Source: Ceratodon purpureus (lineage: Eukaryota > Streptophyta > Bryopsida > Pseudoditrichales > Ditrichaceae). Taken from it: DNA of 64,000 nt. Location of the stretch: the NCBI GenBank assembly GCA_014871385.1, contig CM026429.1, positions 9,171,075 through 9,235,074 of the forward strand, given 5' to 3'. The notes under the pieces are model-generated. The model was not told where the DNA came from. It made no database searches and was given only the letters and a program-made list of their open reading frames with translations. Positions within the stretch are counted from its first letter, which is position 1. Every line of letters begins with the position of its first letter. This document shows, one piece after another, positions 12,022 through 24,221 of the stretch. The translations under genes and the position numbers were made by a program.

Positions 12022-12893
12022 TTAATCCCTAACTATCCTTAAAACCCAAAATGGGTTTTTGCAATTTTGGGCAGCCTAGATGGGGAGGTTAAAAGTAAAT
12101 TTTTTTTTCAAGATTTTTACTGGGTGCTTCCTTTACGGTAAGGTCTATGTAGTAAAATTTTTGAAACCAAATTCCAATTTTAGAACCTTCATCTAGAAAT
12201 TTTAGGTTTCAAGTCCAAAATGGGCAGTCTAAAATGAGTTCTTTCTTAAAAAAAATTAAATTAAATATGTTCATAACCAAATCACTACTCAAATTCCATA
12301 GTGACCCAAGTAAAAAAGTTTACCAATTTTACAAGGGCAACCTCCAAATCTTACAAAGACAAGCTTCAAAGTATTCAGTAATTTTTGAGTTTTTCTTTTT
12401 AAGAAGTTGTCAAAATTCGAGATTTTTGAATTTCTCAAACATCTTTTTTTGTTGAAAATCATGATTCTATAAAGGTACCTACTCACCGTTCACTTTTTTT
12501 TAGCTCACAATTTTTTTTTTGTAATGCATGTTTTACTATTTTGTCAATTTTATACCTTCTTATAGAAAATAATTTGCATGAAGGTCTAAAAAGCGTTTTG
12601 AGTCTCTAAAATTCTGCATGAGCATACCTAACCTAGTTAGCTACATGGAAAAAAATATGACCAAAATGTTTGAGGTAAAAATCTTCAAGTCTCCCTTCGC
12701 ACCATGGAAGCAATGCCTCTCGAGCAATGCCCAAAAAAACTTTTGCACAAACTTTGAATGTTACGATCTTGAAAACGATAATCATCCAACGGTCAGTTTT
12801 TGAAACTAATACTACGAATAGGCTTAGATTCAAGATCTTATAGTTGAAAGCCTTTAAAAAAATTTAAAAAACATTTTACACCCTTCGAAGTGC
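12022..12893. mobile_element. TTAA element copy B, left part (interrupted by the large MULE)
   Basis: It starts TTAA-TCCCTAAC and is colinear with copy A: shared blocks include GCAATTTTGGGCAGCC, AACCTTCATCTAGAAATTTT, AGGTTTCAAGTCCAAAA and CTCGAGCAATGCCCAAAAA. It stops at TTCGAAGTGC (12884-12893), which is the target duplication of the MULE. The missing right end is found at 28391-28457. Left part (872 bp) plus right part (67 bp) gives 939 bp, against 913 bp in copy A. Confidence 0.75.
12884..12893. repeat. Left target-site duplication of the large MULE
   Basis: TTCGAAGTGC, repeated in the same orientation at 28381-28390. Because the neighbouring base is also shared, the true duplication could be 9 or 10 bp. 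Ten gives inverted ends of equal length on the two sides. Confidence 0.8.
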
Positions 12894-12942
12894 CGGGAAT
12901 GCTATCTTGTGAGCGGTGAGCGGTGAGCAGTGAGCGGTGAGC
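12894..12942 (+). repeat. Left terminal inverted repeat of the MULE, with heptamer array
   Basis: The outer seven bases (CGGGAAT) match the right end only in part, but 12901-12942 is a perfect 42-bp inverted match to 28373-28332. It starts GCTATCTT and consists of five direct copies of GTGAGCG (one variant GTGAGCA, the last one incomplete). Weaker similarity continues inward: ACCGTGGAA at 13021-13029 pairs with the same motif read leftward near 28194, so the repeat is long and degenerate, as in many MULEs. Confidence 0.85.
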
Positions 12943-13149
12943 ACTAAATTTTCAATTTTTTGACTATTTATTTGATATTTTGAGATGATTTTGCATGACA
13001 TGGCATATATGGGACCTATGACCGTGGAAGGTGTTTTAGGGTATATTCCAAAAAAATGGCTTCTAAATTGATAAATGTAGAAATTTGCACCCGATTCATA
13101 CCCGAATAAATTGTGATTTTTTTTTCGTTTATCTTATCAATTCCACGCC

Positions 13150-13460
13150 ATGAAGACCAAGAGGAAAAAATAAAAATAAAGAAAAAAATTAGAAAAGAGA
13201 AAAAAATAAATAAATGAAAGAAAGAAAAAAGATTAAAATAAATAATGAAAAGGAATATAGGGAAGAAAATAAAAAAATGAAGGAAAATAAGAAGAAAAAA
13301 AAGAAAAATAAAAAAAACAACGAAAGAAGAAAAACAAAGAATAAAAAAATAAATAAATAAAATAAATAAAAATAAAAAATAAAAAAGAATTAACAAAAAA
13401 AGAAAAAAAAAATGAATAAGTACATATAGGAGAAAAAGAGGAAAGATAAAAAAAAGTAAA
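13150..13460. repeat. A-rich purine tract
   Basis: About 310 bp made almost entirely of AAAATAAA- and GAAAGAAA-type sequence on the plus strand, just inside the left end of the element and downstream of the ParB-methyltransferase gene. Open frames on the opposite strand code only for Phe/Leu-rich low-complexity peptides and are not genes. Confidence 0.7.
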
Positions 13461-13727
13461 ACAAAATTAGGTGAAGAACAGATATACACAACGGCTATTG
13501 TGGCTTCTAGTTTTTTGGGATGTATAATTTTTCATCCAATTGTTGGATGACCGATTTAAAGGTGCGGAATTAATTAACTGAGAGTTAATTACTCCTATGG
13601 CTGGTATAGAAATTCATAAAGAAGTAGAATAAAGTGAGGTTGAGGCAAAATATAAAATCCAACGCCAAAACAATCCTATAATATATAAGTAGGGAAAACA
13701 TAACAATATAGAGTAAATATGCAATGA

Positions 13728-16700
13728 TCAAGAAGACATGTCGTCATCGCTACAAGTATCAATCCAACCATGATAAGAATCGCTATCACTAGATAATACC
13801 ACTCTGGCAACTTCTGCAGCTATGTCAAGATAAATCTCAGCATCACGACAAATGCTATCTCTGTTAGATGAAATAGATGGAGAAGGAGCAGCTAAATAGG
13901 CTTGAGCTTGCATCTCTGCATAATGTGGAAGCTCTAAAGGTCTAACTGGACTCCTTATCTTGCTAAGATGGCGCGAGATAATAGAGCCACCAATGTCATT
14001 CTTCAACGCTTTCTTCCGACTGCACATGAAAATTTTACAGTTTAATAAATATTAAACTAAACTTTTAAAAATAAATAAATAAATGACAAATGAATGTAAA
14101 GACTTACTTACAAGAACGCTTGGGGGCAGTCTTCCTCTCAGGCTCATCATCTGACTCAACCGAACGCTTCTTCTTCGGTGAAGGCACAGGAATTGGAGTA
14201 GACTCAACCTCCTCCGTGCTTGGAAGAAGAGGCAGCAACACCTGCTTGTACAAGGTGGTGTCAGACTCAAAGCCTATGACATGACGCCGGAGACTCTTGG
14301 AAGCTCGAATGGAAGCACCTGCACAGAAATTAGAGCTCCAAAATATAAGTAAAAATTATAAAATGAAATACAAAAATTTTTAAATCAAAAAACAAAAACA
14401 AATTAATACCTGTAGAAGCTGTGAGATCCATGACAATGTCATTCTCAACCGTGCACAAATCAATTAGAGCCTGCAAGAGGTTAGAAGTCTTCTCCCGTGC
14501 TCCTCTGAATGGCTCCATAGTCTCTGAATTAATTGTCAGAGAATCTGCAGTAATCAAATTAGTGCAATGTCCATCAGAGGAGAGCTTGATGCCAAGGGCA
14601 CCAAGCTCAGCCCTATCATGAAACTGGAACATAGACCTTGGAACTTCCTCCTCGACATTCTCCATCTTGATGAAGCACTTGACCATAAAAGTCTTGTGCT
14701 GGCGTGGATAACGGTCTGGAATAGTCAATGGCAGGCCATTGATTGCAAACCACTTGGCCTCTTCCTGGAAGTTAGCCCACTCTGCCCAGGAAATAAGCTC
14801 ATTCGAAATGAACTTTGAATCAGGGTAAAAAACAATCAAAGCTCCATCATCCTGCAGAAACTGCATAGCAAACTCAAAATGGGCCTTGATCCACGAAGAC
14901 TCCAGTTTTTTCCCTGCTGAAATCTTGGGGTGCTTGTTCCAGGAGGGAATCTCACCATCTTGCCCTAAACCTGGAACTGGTAAATCCTCTGGAACATCAA
15001 AAATGATGAGGTCCACAGCAGCCTCAGCCTCCTCACCCCCAAAATTCCTAGCCTTGCTACCGTGATGGTCCTGGATCCAATCCTTGATCTTGCTCCAAAT
15101 CTCAGGCACATCCCCCTCCGATAAAGAAGTAAACAAATCCAAAATGCCCATAGGGCAATCATTGATGATCTCAACACTAGTGTCTACCTCATCCAACTGC
15201 GAGCATGGAATCGTGTAGATAGTCTGAGAAGGCATGGGGGTAGAGAAATGAGGCACCTGAAGAGCTACAGGAACTATGGCAGCCTGCATGCTACTGCCTG
15301 AAGGAGAAATGCCAACATGAGACATCAACTTCTCTGGCCCTTCCTTCAAAACTAACTTGGCCAATTCCTTGTTCCTTGCTGCCACTTCCTTCTTGAGCTT
15401 AGCTTCCTGCTCCTTCTCCTTCTTCTTGTCTTCCTTCTCCTTCATCTTTGCCTCAGTCTTTGCTTTCCTCTCAGCCACCTTCTTCTTCTGTCTCTCAGAA
15501 AGAGCAGCATCATCACCAACCTGCGAGGTATCCTCCTCCACACCCACCATGTTCTCATCCCCAAGCTGCTTCATCAAATTCTCACAACTAGCCTTAAGAC
15601 CTCTCTCTTCCCCCGGGCATTGATCATTCTCCTTGAGCTCAAGGTACCAAGGACACTGAAGGAGATGAGGAGCTCCAAAATGCCTCCTCTGATAATCTGT
15701 AAAAATGCACTCACTGCTAGAGACATCCACCCATTTCTTAAACCGCTGAGGAATATCCTTCCTATCAATGGCACCCTTTACAACCAATTCCCTCCAGAAA
15801 TACCTCAAGATAGCCCGCTTCATAGCATTCTCAGCTCCAGCCTGGTGGAGAAATGGCTCTTTCTTGGTAAAGGTTCCAGCCTTGGGGAAAAAAGGCTTAA
15901 AGGCTTTTCCCCACAAAGTGATGGAATGAGCCTCAATCCATGAGCCAATATCATCTACAGGATTAGGTAAATCCTCTGTCCTCAAAACTATCATGTCCTC
16001 CTCTACAATCTTGGCATAACGAATGACTGCCTCCTCCTCTAGCTGCAAATACAATCAATTAAAAAACACATAAGAATACATGACCATTCTTATGATAAAA
16101 AGTTATGTTATCTTGCAATAAGCAACATTAGTGAAAAAAAATGCAAAAGCTTAAGAATTAGAAACTTACCCCGGCCCAGAAGGCAGCCTGATCAACCCAA
16201 GGCCGGAGAACTAAATCGGAAGCTGGATGTGGAGGAAAATTGTACTCCTGCCGACTCTCCTTGCTCATGTTCCACCACTTCAACCACCTCTCTTTGTACT
16301 TGGCAGAAACCTTCGCACTTGAAAAAAGCTGCAACTTTTCAGGGGTCATCTCTGCATTCATATAAAATATGTCAAAGTGCCGGATGATCTGCAAAAAAAA
16401 TCAAGCATCATCTTAGTAATCATTCGTATCATTTCATATAACCTACTTGATACTGATAAGCAATTAAGTGGAACTATGCATCACAAATGTAAAAGAGACT
16501 ACACAACAACATAGAGTATATGGGTGATGCCCTAGAAATGAACAAAGAACATTCACAAATACAACAGCATTTCCACCGAGCTAGAAGCCTCAAACTGAGG
16601 CTTGTTGCGAAAATAAAAAACAAATAGGAAGTCCTTGCATACGCAATGCACGCTAAACTGAGCTCACAAGCATAAGCAACTCACAAAGCTTAGAATAATT

Positions 16701-19700
16701 CAATGGAAACTCACGGCTACGACTCAAACCGCAAGCCCCGGCCAAATACAAAAGCTCAATCAGATACTAATTCGCTGCTCAGGCCAGGCAGTACGCAAGC
16801 ATGGTTTCGCAAGCAAGGAACAAGATCATCAGTCACTCACACAAAATTAAACAAATTTAAAGGCACCAGCACCGGGCTGGTGCTCATGTAACCAACTTAA
16901 GTGATTCAACCCAGAGGCAAAGGGGCACCCCTCGGATCCGAGGCCAGGGTCGGGGGTGCCACCTGAATCCTCTTTTTTGCCAAAATGAGAAAAAAACCGC
17001 AAGCCTCCACGTGAGGCTTGCGACACAAAAAAAATAAAACCGCAAGGCACTACAGTGAACAACCAAGGCACTAAGAGAATCAAACATTCGAACTTGAAGA
17101 ATGTTGAGAAGATTCTCTCCTCGGATCCGAGGACACCACTTCGGTGTGTGCAAAATTCAATGGAAACTGACAGGCATGACTCAAACCGCAAGCCTCGGCC
17201 AAATACAAAAGCTCAATCAGATACTAATTCGCTGCTCAGGCCAGGCAGTACGCAAGCATGGTGTCGCAAGCAAGGAACAAGATCATTAGTCACTCACACA
17301 AAATTAAACAAATTTAAAGGCACCAGCACCGGGCTGGTGCTCATGTAACCAACTTAAGTGATTCAACCCAGAGGCAAAGGGGCACCCCTCGGATCCGAGG
17401 CCAGGGTCGGGGGTGCCACCTGAATCCTCTTTTTTGCCAAAATGAGAAAAAAACCGCAAGCCTCCACGTGAGGCTTGCGACACAAAAAAAATAAAACCGC
17501 AAGGCACTACAGTGAACAACCAAGACACTGAGAGAATCAAACATTCGAACTTGAAGAATGTTGAGAAGATTCTCTCCTCGGATCCGAGGACACCACTTCG
17601 GTGTGTGCAAAATTCAATGGAAACTGACAGGCATGACTCAAACCGCAAGCCTCGGCCAAATACAAAAGCTCAATCAGATACTAATTCGCTGCTCAGGCCA
17701 GGCAGTACGCAAGCATGGTGTCGCAAGCAAGGAACAAGATCATCAGTCACTCACACAAAATTAAACAAATTTAAAGGCACCAGCACCGGGCTGGTGCTCA
17801 TGTAACCAACTTAAGTGATTCAACCCAGAGGCAAAGGGGCACCCCTCGGATCCGAGGCCAGGGTCGGGGGTGCCACCTGAATCCTCTTTTTTGCCAAAAT
17901 GAGAAAAAAACCGCAAGCCTCCACGTGAGGCTTGCGACACAAAAAAAATAAAACCGCAAGGCACTACAGTGAACAACCAAGGCACTGAGAGAATCAAACA
18001 TTCGAACTTGAAGAATGTTGAGAAGATTCTCTCCTCGGATCCGAGGACACCACTTCGGTGTGTGCAAAATTCAATGGAAACTGACAGGCATGACTCAAAC
18101 CGCAAGCCTCGGCCAAATACAAAAGCTCAATCAGATACTAATTCGCTGCTCAGGCCAGGCAGTACGCAAGCATGGTGTCGCAAGCAAGGAACAAGATCAT
18201 CAGTCACTCACACAAAATTAAACAAATTTAAAGGCACCAGCACCGGGCTGGTGCTCATGTAACCAACTTAAGTGATTCAACCCAGAGGCAAAGGGGCACC
18301 CCTCGGATCCGAGGCCAGGGTCGGGGGTGCCACCTGAATCCTCTTTTTTGCCAAAATGAGAAAAAAACCGCAAGCCTCCACGTGAGGCTTGCGACACAAA
18401 AAAAATAAAACCGCAAGGCACTACAGTGAACAACCAAGACACTGAGAGAATCAAACATTCGAACTTGAAGAATGTTGAGAAGATTCTCTCCTCGGATCCG
18501 AGGACACCACTTCGGTGTGTGCAAAATTCAATGGAAACTGACAGGCATGACTCAAACCGCAAGCCTCGGCCAAATACAAAAGCTCAATCAGATACTAATT
18601 CGCTGCTCAGGCCAGGCAGTACGCAAGCATGGTGTCGCAAGCAAGGAACAAGATCATCAGTCACTCACACAAAATTAAACAAATTTAAAGGCACCAGCAC
18701 CGGGCTGGTGCTCATGTAACCAACTTAAGTGATTCAACCCAGAGGCAAAGGGGCACCCCTCGGATCCGAGGCCAGGGTCGGGGGTGCCACCTGAATCCTC
18801 TTTTTTGCCAAAATGAGAAAAAAACCGCAAGCCTCCACGTGAGGCTTGCGACACAAAAAAAATAAAACCGCAAGGCACTACAGTGAACAACCAAGACACT
18901 GAGAGAATCAAACATTCGAACTTGAAGAATGTTGAGAAGATTCTCTCCTCGGATCCGAGGACACCACTTCGGTGTGTGCAAAATTCAATGGAAACTGACA
19001 GGCATGACTCAAACCGCAAGCCTCGGCCAAATACAAAAGCTCAATCAGATACTAATTCGCTGCTCAGGCCAGGCAGTACGCAAGCATGGTGTCGCAAGCA
19101 AGGAACAAGATCATCAGTCACTCACATAAAATTAAACAAATTTAAAGGCACCAGCACCGGGCTGGTGCTCATGTAACCAACTTAAGTGATTCAACCCAGA
19201 GGCAAAGGGGCACCCCTCGGATCCGAGGCCAGGGTCGGGGGTGCCACCTGAATCCTCTTTTTTGCCAAAATGAGAAAAAAACCGCAAGCCTCCACGTGAG
19301 GCTTGCGACACAAAAAAAATAAAACCGCAAGGCACTACAGTGAACAACCAAGGCACTAAGAGAATCAAACATTCGAACTTGAAGAATGTTGAGAAGATTC
19401 TCTCCTCGGATCCGAGGACACCACTTCGGTGTGTGCAAAATTCAATGGAAACTGACAGGCATGACTCAAACCGCAAGCCTCGGCCAAATACAAAAGCTCA
19501 ATCAGATACTAATTCGCTGCTCAGGCCAGGCAGTACGCAAGCATGGTGTCGCAAGCAAGGAACAAGATCATCAGTCACTCACACAAAATTAAACAAATTT
19601 AAAGGCACCAGCACCGGGCTGGTGCTCATGTAACCAACTTAAGTGATTCAACCCAGAGGCAAAGGGGCACCCCTCGGATCCGAGGGCTGGGTCGGGGGTG

Positions 19701-22700
19701 CCACCTGCATCTTCTTTTTTTCCAAAATGAGAAAAAAACCGCAAGCCTCCACGTGAGGCTTGCGACACAAAAAAAATAAAACCGCAAGGCACTCCAGTCA
19801 ACGACCAAGGCACTCTGCATAATTTAATGAAAACTGAGGGGTATCTACATAAACCGCAAGCCTCGGCCATAAAGGAAAGCTCAATCAAAAACTCCTTGCC
19901 TGCTAAAGGCACGCAGTGTTCAAGCATGGTGTCGCAAGCAACGAACAAGATCATCAGTCACTCACACAGAACTAAACAAATTCAAAGGCACCAGCACCGG
20001 GCTGGTGCTCATGTGTTCAACTGAAGTGATTGAACCCACAGGCAAAGGGGCACCCCTCGGATCCGAGGCCAGGGTCGGGGGTGCCACCTGAATCCTCTTT
20101 TTTCCAAAATGAGAAAAAAACCGCAAGCCTCCACGTGAGGCTTGCGACACAAAAAAAATAAAACCGCAAGGCACTACAGTCAACGACCAAGGCACTCTGC
20201 ATAATTTAATGAAAAGTGAGGGGTATCTACATAAACCGCAAGCCTCGGCCATAAAGGAAAGCAATGATCAAAAACATCTTGCCTGCTAAAGGCACGCAGT
20301 GTTCAAGCATGGTGTCGCAAGCAAGGAACAAGATCATCAGTCATTGACACTGTATTAATAAAATTCAAAGGCACCAGCACCGGGCTGGTGCTCATGTGTT
20401 CAACTGAAGTGATTCAACCCAGAGGCAAAGGGGCACCCCTCGGATCCGAGGGCTGGGTCGGGGGTGCCACCTGCATCTTCTTTTTTTCCAAAATGAGAAA
20501 AAAACCGCAAGCCTCCACGTGAGGCTGGAGTTGGAATTTTTAAAATTGACATACCTCCTTGATAAATCCATCACCGTTAGCTGGATTGGCGATTGCTACG
20601 AAGCGCTCCAATCGTGTATGTAGCGATGTTTTTATCACTTTAACAGCCTTCTTACTAGCTGTAAGGAGCTCAGAGGGACTTCCTTGCCTGTCTTCTCCTA
20701 GTCCTGTTATCAAAGAGTCTTTGTATGCTCGAATAGCGTCCTCCTGAGCGGCTAAAATCTCCCTCTGGATGCAGAGTATTATATAGTTAGTTATAGATTA
20801 CTTACATTATTAGAGGTCGCGGCAAGGATATAAGAAAAAAATCTGGCTTACCTCGTATAAGAAGTTTATGAAGGCATCAATTGTCAGATGATACCATTTC
20901 TTGTTTTTGGTTCGTGTCCACTCAAGAATGCTTGCCTGCAAGTCCTCTTCCTTCACCAATCCTTTCAGTTGGTCAAAGTCCAACAAACCGAGCTGTTGGA
21001 CACGCCTCAACTCATGGGTCCAGTGCTGCGCCATGTGGTCTACCTGATTCTTCCTGAAGCACATTACACAGAGACTCATAGATATTTCAGAAACATAAAT
21101 TGAGATTGGCATTGCAAGTAAATGGACATGTTTATACAAAATCTACGAAGCCATTATTAAAAATTTAGAAATGTTTGGAATACTTACTTGTTCCAATCAG
21201 TCATAGCGTGCAACATCATATTGCAATTTTGAGGTGTGACGGTGATAATTACAGAGCGAACAGAAACATGGAATTCTGCATCTTGCTGATGAAGAGCATT
21301 GATGCTCTCAGTCCAGGCAATGTGCCGATGATTCCCGTCCCAAACATAGAAGAATCGGTTGGAGAATTTCTCCAACCCTGGAGTAGAAAGCAAGCGCCCC
21401 TCAAACTCAAGATCCTCCTTGCGCCATAACTCTGACCACGATGCCCTGTCCGTCTCTGTGACATATGATTCCTCCATCCTAAAACTTCTCAATGAGAGAT
21501 AGAAGCATGCCGATGCCCGCCTGTATCCACGTGCGAATTCGGCCTTCAGCTTTTGAATGTCGTTCTGCAGTGGCTCCCTCACATCCTTCATGGGGATCAT
21601 TCTGCAGAGTGGCACGTCGATCTCCATATCCGGGAATTCCACCGCACTCTGAAGTGCAAGGTGTGAGGTACCCATCACTTCTCTGCGTAACATGTTTTCC
21701 ATTGCTGCCAGTCCTCCTAAGGTGCTGTCCATGTCTGAGGTCGTGCGAGGTACCTCCTCCATTCCCTGCTCGCTGGTCATCTGCAATCACGTAAAAAACA
21801 TTTCAGATTCTCAATCAATTTTATCAATGCTCGGTTAATTATAATTTCGCCGTCGAAATCAAAGAACGACATCAGTTTCGAAGTAACCATTCACCACACC
21901 GAATCCTAGAATAAACACTCATAGCAGTTCGCACAATTCACCACCAGATAGAGCCATCGACATGAGAGGCATCTAGTAAACATATCCTTGTGCACAAATC
22001 TGTGAACCAATTTCATTATTTTATCTGGTCAAAGCGAGATGGTCGAACACCCTCCAACAAGATCCATTCCGTTTGGGGTGGGAGGTAACACCACCAAGTC
22101 ACATCATTCACTACCTCGGTCTAATCTAACAGTCCAAATTCAAATCCCCTAGATACTGCGTCAACTCTCCAGTCGCGACCAATTGCAAATAGAATACAAA
22201 ACACATTCGCAGGCACGCCTGAGGAGGTTGCAAACTCTTCTTCTGATCCCTATTAAGCACTAATCATAACCCGGATTCCTCATGACGGACGAAGGGCTGC
22301 TGCTCGCGCAGCCTCTCTGTGAGCCATCAGGTTGCGTTCGCAACAGTCATCGTACAATCGACTCGCTTGGCATGATCGACCGCGAGAGCGAATCCCTCAT
22401 CTTGTCATCTACTACAGATTAAGCGGGCCTGCGCCCCGGGTCATGGTGAGCCCGAATTCTGAATGTGTCCAGTAATCCAGACACCCACAAAAGACTCTTC
22501 GAATTTCGAAGTACCTTCAAGATTCAACAAACTACAAACCAATGGACGAATTAGGGGATTAGAAAAGCTTACAGTGTCCATGTTCGCGGAATATGATGCG
22601 TCACTCAGGAGCTCCGGGAGCGCAACGCACAGGGTATCCTCCACAGTTACGAGATCAAGTCGGCCCTCCCTTGCGGTATCAAGCAACTGGATTCCCTGCA

Positions 22701-23530
22701 AGTACAGAATTTTAGTACCCAAGAAGAGATTGTTACAAACTTGCGGCTGGAATAGAACTAGGGTTCGGGAGTTCTGAGTTCCAAGCAAAGGTCGCAGTGG
22801 GTGCTCACAACAGATCTTTTGAGTTTTATTTTTGGGATTAGGAAAAAAAAAAAAAAAAACACACAAAAACTTTCGAGGTCACAACTTACCTGCTCGTGAT
22901 ATGGCTCTGTCGAATTGAGAGCAGGTCCAGAGTCGCCCTTGCTACGGAGGTCAGCGCCTTCTCCTTCGTCTCCAGCACTTCGACAAGACTCAGCCTTATC
23001 CTCGGTATCTTGGTCAACCGTGAGGCTCTGCAGTCAAAGTCATAGCACCTTGCTTGAGTCAGGCCTCACTATACAGTCCTTTCGGAAATTACATGATTGA
23101 GACACTAAGGAACTCACCGACTACATTTCACTCAAGTCCTCTAACTCTCAAACATGAAATTCAATGGCCAAACTAAGTCCTTGAAGAAATTGTCCATAGC
23201 AAGAGCTTGGGCGGGTTAGACATAATGAAATAATAAATAAACATGATAAACTTAAAATGCACATAAAGAGGCAAAGTAGTGAGCAAACAAATAAGTCTGG
23301 TATACTTGACATATAGTAGCCAATTCCTTGATTTTTAGATGGCCAGATTCATCTGATAAACAATCCACTTCTGCAATACGGCTAAGAGCATCCTTCTCCT
23401 TTCGTCTCCTCTGGTATGTGATCTGCTTCGAATTTCCAAAATGAGATCCTCGCCTTCTCCCTCTACCTCTAGTCCTACATGATCTAGGAGCCCTAGGCAC
23501 TCTTGTACTAGGTTCCTCCCCGTCCCTCAT
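13728..23530 (-). CDS. ParB-like / class-beta amino-methyltransferase-like fusion protein, 10 exons
   Basis: Exons read leftward: 23530-23306, 23027-22890, 22695-22573, 21780-21188, 21053-20852, 20764-20555, 16388-16170, 16042-14410, 14318-14108, 14019-13728. All introns are GT-AG and all phases agree, giving about 1,281 residues. The ATG at 23530 is the first in frame after a TAG at 23566-23564. Residues about 215-350 look like a ParB/sulfiredoxin fold, with VWDGNHRHIAW at about 308 and following beta-strand VRSVIITV. A Lys/Glu-rich, probably coiled-coil stretch lies at about 750-800. The C-terminal part has class-beta motif order: IIFDVPEDLP in place of motif IV DPPY (about 917), then PFRGAREKTSNLLQALI (motif X), DLTASTG (motif I, about 1109) and RRHVIGFESD across the exon 8/9 junction. 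Prokaryotic and phage proteins fusing ParB and methylase domains are known. Here the DPPY aromatic is lost and the glycine-rich motif is altered, so catalysis is doubtful. The gene is cargo of the large MULE and is divergent to its transposase. Exon 1 and the exon 9 donor (two overlapping GTAAGT sites; only one keeps frame) are the least certain points. Confidence 0.75.
16699..20526. repeat. Tandem satellite: six 457-bp units plus three shorter variants, inside intron 6
   Basis: Units start at 16699, 17156, 17613, 18070, 18527 and 18984 with an exact 457-bp period and very few differences. Three shorter variants follow: 19441-19823 (383 bp), 19824-20205 (382 bp) and 20206-20526 (truncated). 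The variants lack a segment of about 75 bp. Each long unit holds several inverted repeats, exemplified in 17156-17612: GCACCAGC/GCTGGTGC (17320-17340), the 14-bp palindrome CCTCGGATCCGAGG (17387-17400 and again 17576-17589), CGCAAGCCT/AGGCTTGCG around a CACGTG core (17455-17479), and the nested hairpin GAGAGAATC...GATTCTCTC with inner AACATTC/GAATGTT (17530-17576). A degenerate start of a unit is visible from about 16575. The whole array lies in the primary transcript of the ParB-methyltransferase gene. Confidence 0.92.
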
Positions 23531-24221
23531 GTGTCTCAGTAACACGCTCCCGCAAACATACAACTAACTGGGAGGATTGTCATAAAATTGATAAGTGAGA
23601 CGTTCATTGTCACTTAGCACACTATGTGTATCTTCTCCTCTAATCCCTGTGACACTTGTATTGTGAGTGGTACCTGTTCTGGATCGTGCCAGTATTTAAA
23701 TAAACTATAATATTAGTAAACATTTGAATTATTGCCACTAGATCCTTCTATGAAGTCCAACATCGATCTGTAAAGAGTATGACATAATATTATGTTTGAA
23801 TTATGGAGATCCACTAATTATCCTTTCATGACCTGGACGCAAATTAGAACGTCCAATTTAATAAACTGTATCTTAACAAATCCCTATTTAAATTAAAGGT
23901 CAATCCTAAAAGATTAAATTGACGGCTGCTTGTTATATTTGTAGTAGCAAAAGATAACCATATTGGCGCTCTCAGCCGCCTAATCACTTTAGTATGTCAG
24001 ATACTAAGTAACTAAATTTTGTGCTCTACAGGTCATGCAATATCCACCTGTACAAATTCTTTATTATAAGAACATGTAAGGTGGCGATTTATTTAGCCCC
24101 CAAAGAACTATATAGTCTCTACAATGTCTTGGAGTCACAACTCATTGTATTGTTGTATTCCCAGTCCACCTCTCTTCCAATGCATGATTGTACTTCTTCC
24201 ATCTTCTATAGTACTCTTAGA
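23531..24221. promoter_or_regulatory. Shared spacer between the two divergent element genes
   Basis: About 690 bp separate the ATG of the leftward ParB-methyltransferase gene and the preferred ATG of the rightward transposase. It is AT-rich and must contain both promoters if both genes are complete at their 5' ends. I can point to no individual TATA box or start site with confidence. A short noncoding first exon of either gene could lie here. Confidence 0.4.

Noticed and set aside
13016-13489. 157-codon Phe/Leu-rich open frame on the minus strand
   Set aside because: It is the complement of an A-rich purine tract and codes only low-complexity sequence.
16847-19954. Repeated 89-121 codon open frames in the satellite on both strands
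   Set aside because: They occur because units are nearly identical; the period is not a multiple of three, the frames lie within a GT-AG intron, and the peptides match no family.
16699-20526. CRISPR-like regular array
   Set aside because: The whole 457-bp unit is repeated; there are no unique spacers between short repeats, and the context is a eukaryotic spliced gene.
22441-22866. Continuous 141-codon minus frame
   Set aside because: Only 22573-22695 is exon 3 of the ParB-methyltransferase-like gene; the rest runs through introns with clear splice signals.
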